This document shows, one piece after another, positions 8,801 through 16,204 of a DNA stretch of 64,000 bases. Below the pieces are notes generated by a model. The model saw nothing but the letters and a program-made list of their open reading frames with translations, had not been told where the DNA came from and did not search any database. A program made the translations under genes and the position numbers. Positions within the stretch are counted from its first letter, which is position 1. Every line of letters begins with the position of its first letter. The DNA is from Roseateles_E cavernae. Its GTDB lineage: Bacteria; Pseudomonadota; Gammaproteobacteria; Burkholderiales; Burkholderiaceae_C. The stretch lies in NCBI RefSeq assembly GCF_040187885.1, contig NZ_JBDPLH010000006.1, forward strand, positions 203,579 to 267,578, read 5' to 3'.

Positions 8801-9103
8801 TTACACCCAGGGTGGCGGCTCCCCACCCGCAGGGTCACACGCGCTCCATTGGGGCATTGCCACTGCGTCAGTCGGACCTACCATGTGCATTCGCGCAATC
8901 AGACTCAGAATCTCCTGGCCTTTCTGCCCGGGTATTCCCCGCCATTCGATGTTATGCCCATTCGCCAGGCGCACCAGGCGCTCCCAAAGGTCCCTATTGA
9001 CCACCTCCTTGCCCGCACTGTTTCGCCAGCCGTCAGCGATCCATTTGGGCAGCCATTCGTTCATGCCCTTGATGAGCACCTGATTGACCGACTGCACGGT
9101 CAA
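8801..9103 (-). pseudogene. Ribonuclease HI remnant (C-terminal half only)
   Basis: The frame QVLIKGMNEWLPKWIADGWR followed by NSAGKEVVNRDLWERLVRLA and HNIEWRGIPGQKG matches the RNase HI segment that normally reads QYVxxGxxxWxxxWxxxGW...NxDLWxxL...WxWVxGHxG. The N-terminal half with the first two catalytic acids is absent. The Asp of the TDS motif is lost (TVQSVNQ), and the GHAG catalytic histidine loop is altered to GIPG. The tail after residue 70 is unrelated. It can have no RNase H activity. It lies at the right end of the tRNA-Ser islet. Confidence 0.72.
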
Positions 9104-9326
9104 CTGCGGCGGGCAAGTGTTGCAGAGCTCTAAACCGGCCAGTCACCAGCGGCAGGTCACGGCCGGGACTGCCCAGTCACCCCTCCTGCCGAGAGCAGCC
9201 ATTGGCCAGACAGGATCGAGCCCGGCGCTGCGAGTCAAGATCGGTCTCGACTCTGCGGAAAACTAACGTGTTCCAGCAGCAGCCCGCCGCTATGCTTGCG
9301 CGTCGTATCCAGCCCCTCCCTCAACC

Positions 9327-10256
9327 ATGCACCCCAGCGAATCCAACGGCGCCGTCTACCGGACCCTGCTTGAATCCACCCGCGCCATCCCATGGAAGAT
9401 CGACTGGGCGACCTTGACCTTCAGCTATATCGGCCCGCAGATCGAAGCCCTGCTCGGCTGGGCGCCCTCGACTTGGGTCAGTGTCGATGACTGGGCCTCG
9501 CGCATGCATCCGGACGACCGCGAGCGCGTCGTCAACTTCTGCGTCTCGCAGTCGCAGGCAGGCGTGGACCACGAGGCCGACTATCGGGCGCTGACCGCCA
9601 GCGGCGAGTACGTGTGGATCCGCGATGTCGTGCACGTGGTGCGCGATGAACACGGGGCTGTCGACTCGCTGATTGGCTTCATGTTCGACATCACGGAGCG
9701 CAAGAAAACCGAGGAAAAGCTGCTGAGCCTGCAGAAGGAACTGGAGGATCTCTCCTTCCTCGACAGCCTGACCGGGGTGGCGAATAGGCGCAAGTTCGAC
9801 GCCGTGCTCGCCAAAGAGTGGGAAGAGGCCCGACGCAACACCCAGCCGCTCTCGCTGATCGTGTTCGATGTTGACTTCTTCAAGCGCTACAACGACCACC
9901 ACGGCCACCTCGAAGGTGATGACTGCCTGCGGCGCATCGCGCAGGCACTGGCTTGCGCTGCGAACCGCCCACGTGATCTTCTCGCCCGCTACGGTGGCGA
10001 GGAATTCGTCCTGGTGCTACCGGCCAGCGACGAGATGGCCGCCGCTGCCGTTGCCGAGCGCTGCCGACAGGCCATCTTCAAAGCCCAGATCCCGCACGAG
10101 AACTCGCCACTTGGCCAGTTGATCACGGTCAGCATGGGTGTGGGTACCGTGATCCCGGCGGCCAGCCAAGACTCATCTCACTTCATCGACCTTGTGGACC
10201 GCAGGCTGTATCGGGCCAAGCAGGCCGGGCGGAATCAAATCGTGTCAGCGGCTTGA
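9327..10256 (+). CDS. PAS-GGDEF diguanylate cyclase
   Basis: This is a predicted cytosolic diguanylate cyclase of 309 residues making c-di-GMP from two GTP. A PAS/PAC sensor domain spans about 10-125 (YIGPQIEALLGWAP, GEYVWIRDVVHVV, GFMFDITERKK). A short helix then leads into the GGDEF domain (LSFLDSLTGVANRRKFD onward) with the active-site motif GGEEF at 223-227. An RPRD inhibitory site lies exactly five residues before it (214-217), so product feedback inhibition is expected. No membrane segment or receiver domain is visible. It stands alone and is convergent with the kinase operon. Confidence 0.92.
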   Translation: MHPSESNGAVYRTLLESTRAIPWKIDWATLTFSYIGPQIEALLGWAPSTWVSVDDWASRMHPDDRERVVNFCVSQSQAGVDHEADYRALTASGEYVWIRDVVHVVRDEHGAVDSLIGFMFDITERKKTEEKLLSLQKELEDLSFLDSLTGVANRRKFDAVLAKEWEEARRNTQPLSLIVFDVDFFKRYNDHHGHLEGDDCLRRIAQALACAANRPRDLLARYGGEEFVLVLPASDEMAAAAVAERCRQAIFKAQIPHENSPLGQLITVSMGVGTVIPAASQDSSHFIDLVDRRLYRAKQAGRNQIVSAA

Positions 10257-10401
10257 TGTCGGCAAGCGCCGGCCATCACCTCCCTGACTGCAATAGCTCT
10301 ACGATCCCACTCGCGTGTTCGTTTCGCCGATATTCTCGGCGGAACCATCCCAGTCGAGGCTCATGCCGCCAGCGGCATTCATTCCATTCACCGAGAACAC
10401 C

Positions 10402-12369
10402 CTATTCCATCGGCCGCGACTGGCCCGCCAGGATCCGCCCAACCATGTCACCGAGGTCTTGCGAGGTGTTCTGCTTCTCCAGCAGGCCGCGTACGCTCGT
10501 GTTGCGCACATCATTGCGAAGTTCCTCGGTTATCAACCCGGTGCTGATCACAACAGGCATATCGGGCCGGACGCGTGCCACTGCATGCGCGATGTCGAGG
10601 CCCGAGCAGTCCGGCATATTGAAGTCGGTGACGACGAAGTCAAAGGTCTCCGGATGTTCCCGCACGGCAGTGATCGCCTGCTGGGCGTCCTGAAAAATGC
10701 TGACGCGATAACCCGCACGCTGCAAAATTCGCTCGACCATCAGGGTCATGGTCTCGTCGTCGTCGACATAAAGCACATGCTCGCCATGTCCCTGAAATGG
10801 CTGGGCCTGCACAGCCTGCGCCGAGGCAACGTCCACCTGCGCTTCGACGCAGGGGACATACATATGAAAGCGGCTGCCCCGACCCGGCTCGCTCTCGACC
10901 TCGATTGCACCATGATGGGCGGTCAGGATGCCATGCACGACCGACAGGCCCAGGCCGGTGCCGCGCCCGACCGGCTTGGTGGTGAAGAAAGGCTCGAAAA
11001 TGCGCTCTCGGATCTCGGCGGGGATGCCTGCCCCGTTGTCGCTGACCCAGAGTCGGACATAGGCGCCTTGGGCCAGCCCGCCCAGGCGCCGGGCGGCGAC
11101 CCCGTCCAGCCAGACCGGTTCGAGGCCGATGTCGATGCGACCGGCCCCGTCCTTCAGCGCATGCCAGGCGTTGGTGCACAGATTCATCAGCACCTGCTGG
11201 ATCTGGGTGGCATCGGCCTGCACATGCAGCGGCACATCGGACAACGCCAGATGGATCTCGACACCGGCCGGCAGGGTGGCACGCAGCAGCTTGTAGGTTT
11301 CCTCGACCACCGGCCGCAGCGGCTGGGTCTGCAGCTCCTGCGGCTCGCGGCGGCTGAAAGTGAGGATCTGCCGCACCAGATTGCGCGCGCGCACGCTGGC
11401 CTTGTGAATCTCGTCGAGATTGCTCAGCGCCGCATGGGGCAGGCCCAGCTCGGCACGGGCCAGATCGACGTTGCCGAGGATGGCACCGAGGATGTTGTTG
11501 AAATCATGGGCGATGCCACCTGCCAGCGTACCGATCGATTCCATTTTCTGGATATGGTGCAGCTGAGCCTCGAACTGCTGGCGGTCCGCCTCGGCCTTCT
11601 TGCGCTCGCTGATGTCGGTGACGACCACACGCACCATCGAGATATTGAGCTTGGCCTTGACGCGCACGCAGTCGAGCTGGGCATGGAAGCCGAGCTCGCC
11701 GACCCCGTGCAGCAGCAACTCGAGGCGGTGCCGGCTGCCACGATGCAGGGTTTGCAGGAAATGCTCGTACCAGCGGTCGAGCTCGGCGGGGGCCACCGAC
11801 TGCGCGAAGCGGGTGTGCAGCAGATGCTCGCGGCGGCCGCCCAGCATCGCGGCGCAGGTCAGGTTGAGCTGCACGATCTCCCCGTCATGCGACAGGGTCA
11901 TGTAACCGACCGGCGCGAAGTCGTACAGATCCATATAGCGGTCGCGCGAGAGCTTGAGGTCGATCTGTGCCTGGCGATGCTTGGCACGGATCAGCGCCTG
12001 CTCCATCTCGCGCTCCAGCACCGGAGCCAGGCGCGCCAGGTTCTGCTTCATCACATAGTCGCTGGCACCGGCCTTCATCGCCGCCACGGCCGTCTCCTCG
12101 CCGATCGTGCCGGAGACAAAGATGAAGGGAATGTCGAGCTCGGTGGTGCGGAAGATGTTGAGGGCTTCCAGGCCGCTGAAGTGCGGCAGGCTGAAATCCG
12201 CCAGCACCGCATCCCAGCGCTCCTGGCTCAGCGCCGCCCGCAGCGCCGCTGCGTCCTGGACGCGCCGGTAGCTCGGCAGATAGCCACCGCGCCGCAGCGC
12301 CAGCATGGCCAGCTTGGCGTCGTCCTCGGAGTCCTCGACGAAGAGAATCTGGATGTCTTTGCTGCTCAC
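10402..12369 (-). CDS. Hybrid sensor histidine kinase (REC-PAS-HisKA-HATPase-REC)
   Basis: The 655-residue soluble protein has an N-terminal receiver (VEDSEDDAKLA, VLADFSLPHFSG, about 5-125), a PAS domain (FAPVGYMTLSHDGEIVQLN) and a HisKA domain with the phospho-acceptor His in GIAHDFNNILG. The ATPase domain (NLCTNAWHAL, DNGAGIP, GRGTGLGLSVVHG) is followed by a C-terminal receiver (YVDDDETMTL, VVTDFNMPDCSG). The start is GTG, overlapping the preceding response-regulator stop by 4 nt (GTGA). With no membrane segments, it probably receives input through its first receiver domain from the kinase/regulator encoded upstream in the same operon. Confidence 0.9.
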   Translation of the reverse strand: MSSKDIQILFVEDSEDDAKLAMLALRRGGYLPSYRRVQDAAALRAALSQERWDAVLADFSLPHFSGLEALNIFRTTELDIPFIFVSGTIGEETAVAAMKAGASDYVMKQNLARLAPVLEREMEQALIRAKHRQAQIDLKLSRDRYMDLYDFAPVGYMTLSHDGEIVQLNLTCAAMLGGRREHLLHTRFAQSVAPAELDRWYEHFLQTLHRGSRHRLELLLHGVGELGFHAQLDCVRVKAKLNISMVRVVVTDISERKKAEADRQQFEAQLHHIQKMESIGTLAGGIAHDFNNILGAILGNVDLARAELGLPHAALSNLDEIHKASVRARNLVRQILTFSRREPQELQTQPLRPVVEETYKLLRATLPAGVEIHLALSDVPLHVQADATQIQQVLMNLCTNAWHALKDGAGRIDIGLEPVWLDGVAARRLGGLAQGAYVRLWVSDNGAGIPAEIRERIFEPFFTTKPVGRGTGLGLSVVHGILTAHHGAIEVESEPGRGSRFHMYVPCVEAQVDVASAQAVQAQPFQGHGEHVLYVDDDETMTLMVERILQRAGYRVSIFQDAQQAITAVREHPETFDFVVTDFNMPDCSGLDIAHAVARVRPDMPVVISTGLITEELRNDVRNTSVRGLLEKQNTSQDLGDMVGRILAGQSRPME

Positions 12370-12821
12370 TCGATGACCCCGCGCGGTGGCAAGAGATTGA
12401 TGGCGAGCCAGTAGATGCCCAGCACCTTGACGGCCTCCAGAAACTCCGTGAAGTCGACGGGCTTGCGCACATAGCTATTGGCGCCCAGCGAATAGCCCGA
12501 AATCAGGTCCTGCTCCTCCTTCGAGGAGGTCAGGATCACCACCGGCAACAACTGGGTGCGCGGATCGGCCCGGATCGCCTTCAGCACGCCCAGGCCGTCG
12601 AGCTTGGGCAGCTTCAGATCCAGCACCACCAGGGTCGGCAGCGGCGCGTCGGCTCGGTCGGCATAGGCACCGCGGGCGAACAGGAAGTCCAGCGCCTCGA
12701 TGCCATCACGCGCCACGGTGACCGGGTTCACCAGATGGCTGCGCTTGAACGCCCGCAACGTCAGTGCGGCATCGTCGGGGTTGTCCTCAACCAGCAAGAT
12801 GACCTTGTTCGCTTCGTTCAT
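12366..12821 (-). CDS. Single-domain response regulator (Rcp1-like)
   Basis: The 151-residue protein is a receiver domain only: acidic pair in LLVEDNPDDAALT, phospho-Asp in VLDLKLPKLDG, Thr/Ser in VILTSSKEE and Lys in SYVRKPVDF. The long beta4-alpha4 insert and the C-terminal helix are typical of the Rcp1 class that pairs with phytochrome-like kinases. It has no output domain, so it relays phosphate, probably between the membrane kinase (gene overlap of 35 nt) and the hybrid kinase downstream. Confidence 0.9.
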   Translation of the reverse strand: MNEANKVILLVEDNPDDAALTLRAFKRSHLVNPVTVARDGIEALDFLFARGAYADRADAPLPTLVVLDLKLPKLDGLGVLKAIRADPRTQLLPVVILTSSKEEQDLISGYSLGANSYVRKPVDFTEFLEAVKVLGIYWLAINLLPPRGVIE

Positions 12822-14265
12822 CGCCCTGCTCCCTCAAGCTGAAGAAAAACGTCGCGCCCCGGTCCGGCTGGGCCTTCACCCAGATCTTGGCCCCGTGGCG
12901 GTGGAAGATGCGCTGCACGATGGCCAGGCCGATGCCGGTGCCGGAGAACTCGCTCTCGTGGTGCAGGCGCTGGAAGGCACCGAACAGCCGGCTCGCATAG
13001 GCCATGTCGAAGCCGACCCCGTTGTCGGCCACGAAACAGGTTCGGCCCCCGTCCTGCTCCGCAACGCCCACCCGTATCACCGGCTGCGCCGTCTTGCCGG
13101 TGAACTTCCAGGCGTTCTCCAGCAGGTTTTGCATCGCAATCTGCAGCAGGGCCTTGTCGGCCTGCACCGTGATGCCGGCGTCGATCTCCCAGCGCGCGGC
13201 GCGCTCGGGTTGCTGCTGCTGCAGCGACGCGGCGATCTCTCGGGCGATCTCGCTCAGGTCGACCGCCCGGATCGACAGTTCGGCCCGCGTCACCCGCGAC
13301 AGGCCCAGCAGCTCGTCTATCAGCCGGCCCATGCGCTGGCTGGCGGCGCGGATGCGCTGCAGCGCGTCGCGGCCCTCCTCATCCAGCTTGTCGGCATAAT
13401 CCTCCAGCAGGGCCAGCGCGAAGCCGTCCATGCTGCGCAGCGGGCTGCGTAAATCGTGCGAAACCGAATAGCTGAAGGCCTCGATTTCCTTGTTGAGCGT
13501 CGCGAGCTCCTGGTTGCTGCGCTCGATATGGGCGAAGGAGTCACGCAGCGCCGCGGTCATCGCGTCGAAATGCCGGGCCATCTGCCCGATCTCGTCGTTG
13601 CTGGCGATCTCGTGCCGGTAGTCCCAGTTGCCGGCCGCCACCTCCCGCGTGGCCTGCTCCAGCCGGCCGATCGGCAACAGGATGTCGCGCCGCAACAGCC
13701 AGGCGGCAGTGGCGACGATGGTCGCGATCAGGGCCAGACCCGCCAGGATCACGATCACGACGCGCTGCTGCGCGGCATTGATGCGCTCGGTCGAGAATTC
13801 CGCCAGGCGCGACGCATCCGTCACGCTCTCCTGCTGGTAGATCAGCAGGCGGCTGGACAGCTGCTCCTCGAAGCGCCGGGTCGCCGCGTCCGCCGTGCTC
13901 GCTGGCGCCACCGTTGGAGCAGGCTCGAGCTCATCGAATAGGCGGTGCGTGGCCGCATGGCGGCGGCGCAGGGCGTCGAGCAAGCCGGCTTGCTCGGCAC
14001 CGTCAAAGGCGATCTCGTCCAGCAGGCGCTCCAGGCGCGCGGCGACCTTTTGCTCCTGCAGACGCGCGCGCTCCTGCCGGTACAGGATGTACTCGAAGGT
14101 CACCAGCCGCAGGTCGCTGAGCGCGCGGGCGACCGCGGTGGTCTGGCGCAGCTGGCGCTGCGCGTCCTCGACCTCGCTGTTGGCACGCCAGATCATCAGC
14201 GCGATGAAGGCTATCGTGGAGATCGCGGTGAAGGTGGCCAGCCGGGCTTTGGTGCTGATCTTCAC
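12787..14265 (-). CDS. Membrane sensor histidine kinase with HAMP domain
   Basis: The 492-residue kinase starts with a membrane segment (about 8-28), followed by a periplasmic helical sensor region (about 29-170) and a second membrane segment (VIVILAGLALIATIVATAAW). A HAMP domain (LLRRDILLPIGRLEQATREV) leads to HisKA with His in AFSYSVSHDLRSPLRSMDGF and an ATPase domain (NLLENAWKF, DNGVGFD, SGTGIGLAIV). The kinase module is of the phytochrome-like type. The gene is 18 nt downstream of a solute-binding protein gene and overlaps the response regulator gene by 35 nt, suggesting a binding-protein/kinase/regulator relay. Confidence 0.9.
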   Translation of the reverse strand: MKISTKARLATFTAISTIAFIALMIWRANSEVEDAQRQLRQTTAVARALSDLRLVTFEYILYRQERARLQEQKVAARLERLLDEIAFDGAEQAGLLDALRRRHAATHRLFDELEPAPTVAPASTADAATRRFEEQLSSRLLIYQQESVTDASRLAEFSTERINAAQQRVVIVILAGLALIATIVATAAWLLRRDILLPIGRLEQATREVAAGNWDYRHEIASNDEIGQMARHFDAMTAALRDSFAHIERSNQELATLNKEIEAFSYSVSHDLRSPLRSMDGFALALLEDYADKLDEEGRDALQRIRAASQRMGRLIDELLGLSRVTRAELSIRAVDLSEIAREIAASLQQQQPERAARWEIDAGITVQADKALLQIAMQNLLENAWKFTGKTAQPVIRVGVAEQDGGRTCFVADNGVGFDMAYASRLFGAFQRLHHESEFSGTGIGLAIVQRIFHRHGAKIWVKAQPDRGATFFFSLREQGDERSEQGHLAG

Positions 14266-14283
14266 AAGCGCTCCTGTTCGGCC

Positions 14284-15327
14284 CTAGTGCACGACCGTGA
14301 CCCGCTCCGGCCGCACGGCCAGTAGCGCATCGAGATGGAGGTGCGATAGGAAGTTCGGCGCCGCGCCCGCGGGGGCATGGCCGCGCGCCAGGGCCCAGCG
14401 GGCCTCATCCTCCAGTGTGATGAGCTGGGACTGCAGCAGGTCGACGCGAAAATCCTGATCCTGCCAGCCCGGGGCGAGGCTGCCGGGCTCGACGCGCAGG
14501 CGCTCGGCTACCAGCTGCAGCGCCAGCTGCGGCTGCTCGCGTTGATAGGTCTCGGCGGCCAGCAGTGCGCGCAGCAGCTTCTCGAGCCTGCGGGGATGCT
14601 GCCGCAGATAGTCGTTCTTGCCGATCAGCACATAGGTCGAAGTATAGGCATGGGGCTCGGTCAGCGAGACCGCGCCCTCGCCCAGCCCCGTCACCGCACG
14701 GCCGCGCGTCGGTTGCCAGGCCGCGATCGCATCGAGCCGGCCCTCGATCAGCTCGCGATCCAGCCGGTCCGGCGCGGCGTCGACCAGGGTCACACTGTCG
14801 GGCGCCAGCCGGTGGCGGGTCAGAAAGGCCCAGAGGTAGTACTCGCCGCTGGTGCCCAGGGTGATGCCGATGCGCTTGCCGGCCAGGTCGCCGGGTAAGC
14901 GGATCTGGCGGTCGCGCCGTGCAATCACGGCCATCTCGCTGGAGGCACTGGCCACCGAGGCGAGGATGGCCAAGGGCTGGCCCTTCATCACGTTGACGAC
15001 AAAGGGAACCTCGGCGGCCGCCGCGAGATCGACCTTGTCCTGGGCCAGCAGATCCAATGCAAGCTTGCCGTGCGTGGTCGGCACGATGCTCACATCCAGC
15101 CCCTCGGCCGCGAACAGCTGGCGGGCGGCAGCAATATGCAGCAAGGCAGCATGCGGCGCCGAAGGCACGGCGATGGTGAGCTTCTCGCCCGGCGCTGTCT
15201 TGCTGGCGGGATGCCAGGCCAGCAGGCTCAGCAGCACGAGGATCAATGCCAGGACCAGACCGGCAATCCCCCAGATCCGGCGACCGGGCGTCAACCCGGC
15301 CGCCCCGGCTTCAGGCGCAGCATTCAT
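14284..15327 (-). CDS. Membrane-anchored NMT1/SsuA-type periplasmic binding protein
   Basis: The 347-residue protein has an N-terminal membrane segment (IWGIAGLVLALILVLLSLLAW) with no obvious cleavage site, so it is likely anchored facing the periplasm. The NMT1/SsuA/TauA-like fold follows (LTIAVPSAPHAALLHIAAAR, QLFAAEGLDVSI, KVDLAAAAEVPFV, AGKRIGITLGTSGEYYLW). No ABC permease or ATPase gene is adjacent; instead it heads the histidine-kinase operon. I infer a sensory accessory role, presenting a ligand to the kinase, not transport. The ligand is unknown; sulfonate, nitrate and pyrimidine-like molecules are typical of the fold. Confidence 0.82.
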   Translation of the reverse strand: MNAAPEAGAAGLTPGRRIWGIAGLVLALILVLLSLLAWHPASKTAPGEKLTIAVPSAPHAALLHIAAARQLFAAEGLDVSIVPTTHGKLALDLLAQDKVDLAAAAEVPFVVNVMKGQPLAILASVASASSEMAVIARRDRQIRLPGDLAGKRIGITLGTSGEYYLWAFLTRHRLAPDSVTLVDAAPDRLDRELIEGRLDAIAAWQPTRGRAVTGLGEGAVSLTEPHAYTSTYVLIGKNDYLRQHPRRLEKLLRALLAAETYQREQPQLALQLVAERLRVEPGSLAPGWQDQDFRVDLLQSQLITLEDEARWALARGHAPAGAAPNFLSHLHLDALLAVRPERVTVVH

Positions 15328-15465
15328 CGCATCGACTCCCTTGCACGGTCTGCTCGAGGCGGGCCTGACACCGGCTGCTCAAGCACAAGCATGCAATGCA
15401 TGTGTTTTCGGCAAATGTACGGGTGCCACAGGGGCCTGACAAGGGCTATGCCTACAGCTTCGGGC

Positions 15466-15594
15466 ACGGCGCAGACGCGAACTCGGAAGTGCTGCGACAG
15501 GGCAAGTACGATATGTCCCAGCCGGTGCCGGTCAGCTTTAGCACTTCCAACTACTGGAGCGTCAGCGCCTTTGGCTTTGTCAACGCAGGTGGGT
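15466..15594 (+). pseudogene. Fragment of a catalase-family peroxidase gene
   Basis: About 43 codons (SEVLRQGKYDMSQPVPVSFS and NYWSVSAFGFVN) match residues 160-200 of the complete catalase-like protein encoded at 19444-20460, at both DNA and protein level. Substitutions are scattered (Tyr-Ala to Asp-Met, Gly to Ser). The flanking sequence has no similarity, so only this internal piece survives. It is either a decayed paralogue or a partial duplication. Confidence 0.8.
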
Positions 15595-15622
15595 TTGACC
15601 AGCCAGCGTGCATGGCTGCGAA

Positions 15623-15904
15623 TCAGCTCAGGGCCCTGCGGGATGGGTGTCCAAAACGCCCGGCCGTCAGATCGGCAAACGCGCTGAACAGCCAGGGGCA
15701 ACCCGGTGCCACGGCATAAAGCTGGCGATGGCCAGTGGAGCGGCGGCGCACCGTCAGCAAGCGGTCGGGCAGACCGACATGACGGAGTTCATCCGGGCGC
15801 CCCTCCGACATCTCGAAATCGCTGGGCTCGAAGCCCGCAAGCTCCAGGGTTGATGCCAGCGTGGACCACAGATGCGTCGGGTGCGTTTCTTCAGGCGTTC
15901 TCAT
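15623..15904 (-). CDS. Small conserved-looking hypothetical protein
   Basis: The 93-residue soluble protein is not recognised with confidence. It has a plausible single-domain pattern with an amphipathic N-terminus, VGLPDRLLTVRRRSTGHRQL (a beta-strand-rich basic stretch) and a C-terminal PGCPWLFSAFADLTAGRFG. There is no signal peptide or membrane segment. It sits alone between a catalase remnant and the metallophosphoesterase gene. It could be a real small gene or a chance frame in high-GC DNA; the protein-like hydrophobic pattern makes me favour the former. Confidence 0.45.
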   Translation of the reverse strand: MRTPEETHPTHLWSTLASTLELAGFEPSDFEMSEGRPDELRHVGLPDRLLTVRRRSTGHRQLYAVAPGCPWLFSAFADLTAGRFGHPSRRALS

Positions 15905-16204
15905 CGGAATCTCGGGTCAGGGGAAATCGGCCAATGCCTGTTTCGGTAGACGCCAGTGTGCTCAGGCCCGGTGACGCCGTGATGAAGCACGCCGGCGCGA
16001 GCCGCCTCCTACGTAACAATTTGTTCGAGCAGCGCTTGCGGACAGATGGTCTGCGCAGCGCACCGCCAGCAAGCCACGCCTCGCTTCGGTGCGCCTCGCA
16101 CGGCCACCGCACAGCGCCAGTGCAAACGGGCTAATGCCGGCGTCATGGGCGGGTCGTTGCCCGTGGCGACACTGGGTGCAGCACTGACTCCCACAGGCCC
16201 TTGC
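15905..16204. other. Intergenic stretch before the metallophosphoesterase gene
   Basis: I see no supported gene, RNA or repeat here. It should contain the promoter of the plus-strand metallophosphoesterase gene, but I cannot point to clear -35/-10 boxes. Confidence 0.5.

Noticed and set aside
10322..10343. Inverted repeat TTTCGCCGA/TCGGCGGAA between the GGDEF and hybrid kinase genes
   Set aside because: It contains a mismatch and no T-run on either side, so I do not call it a terminator.
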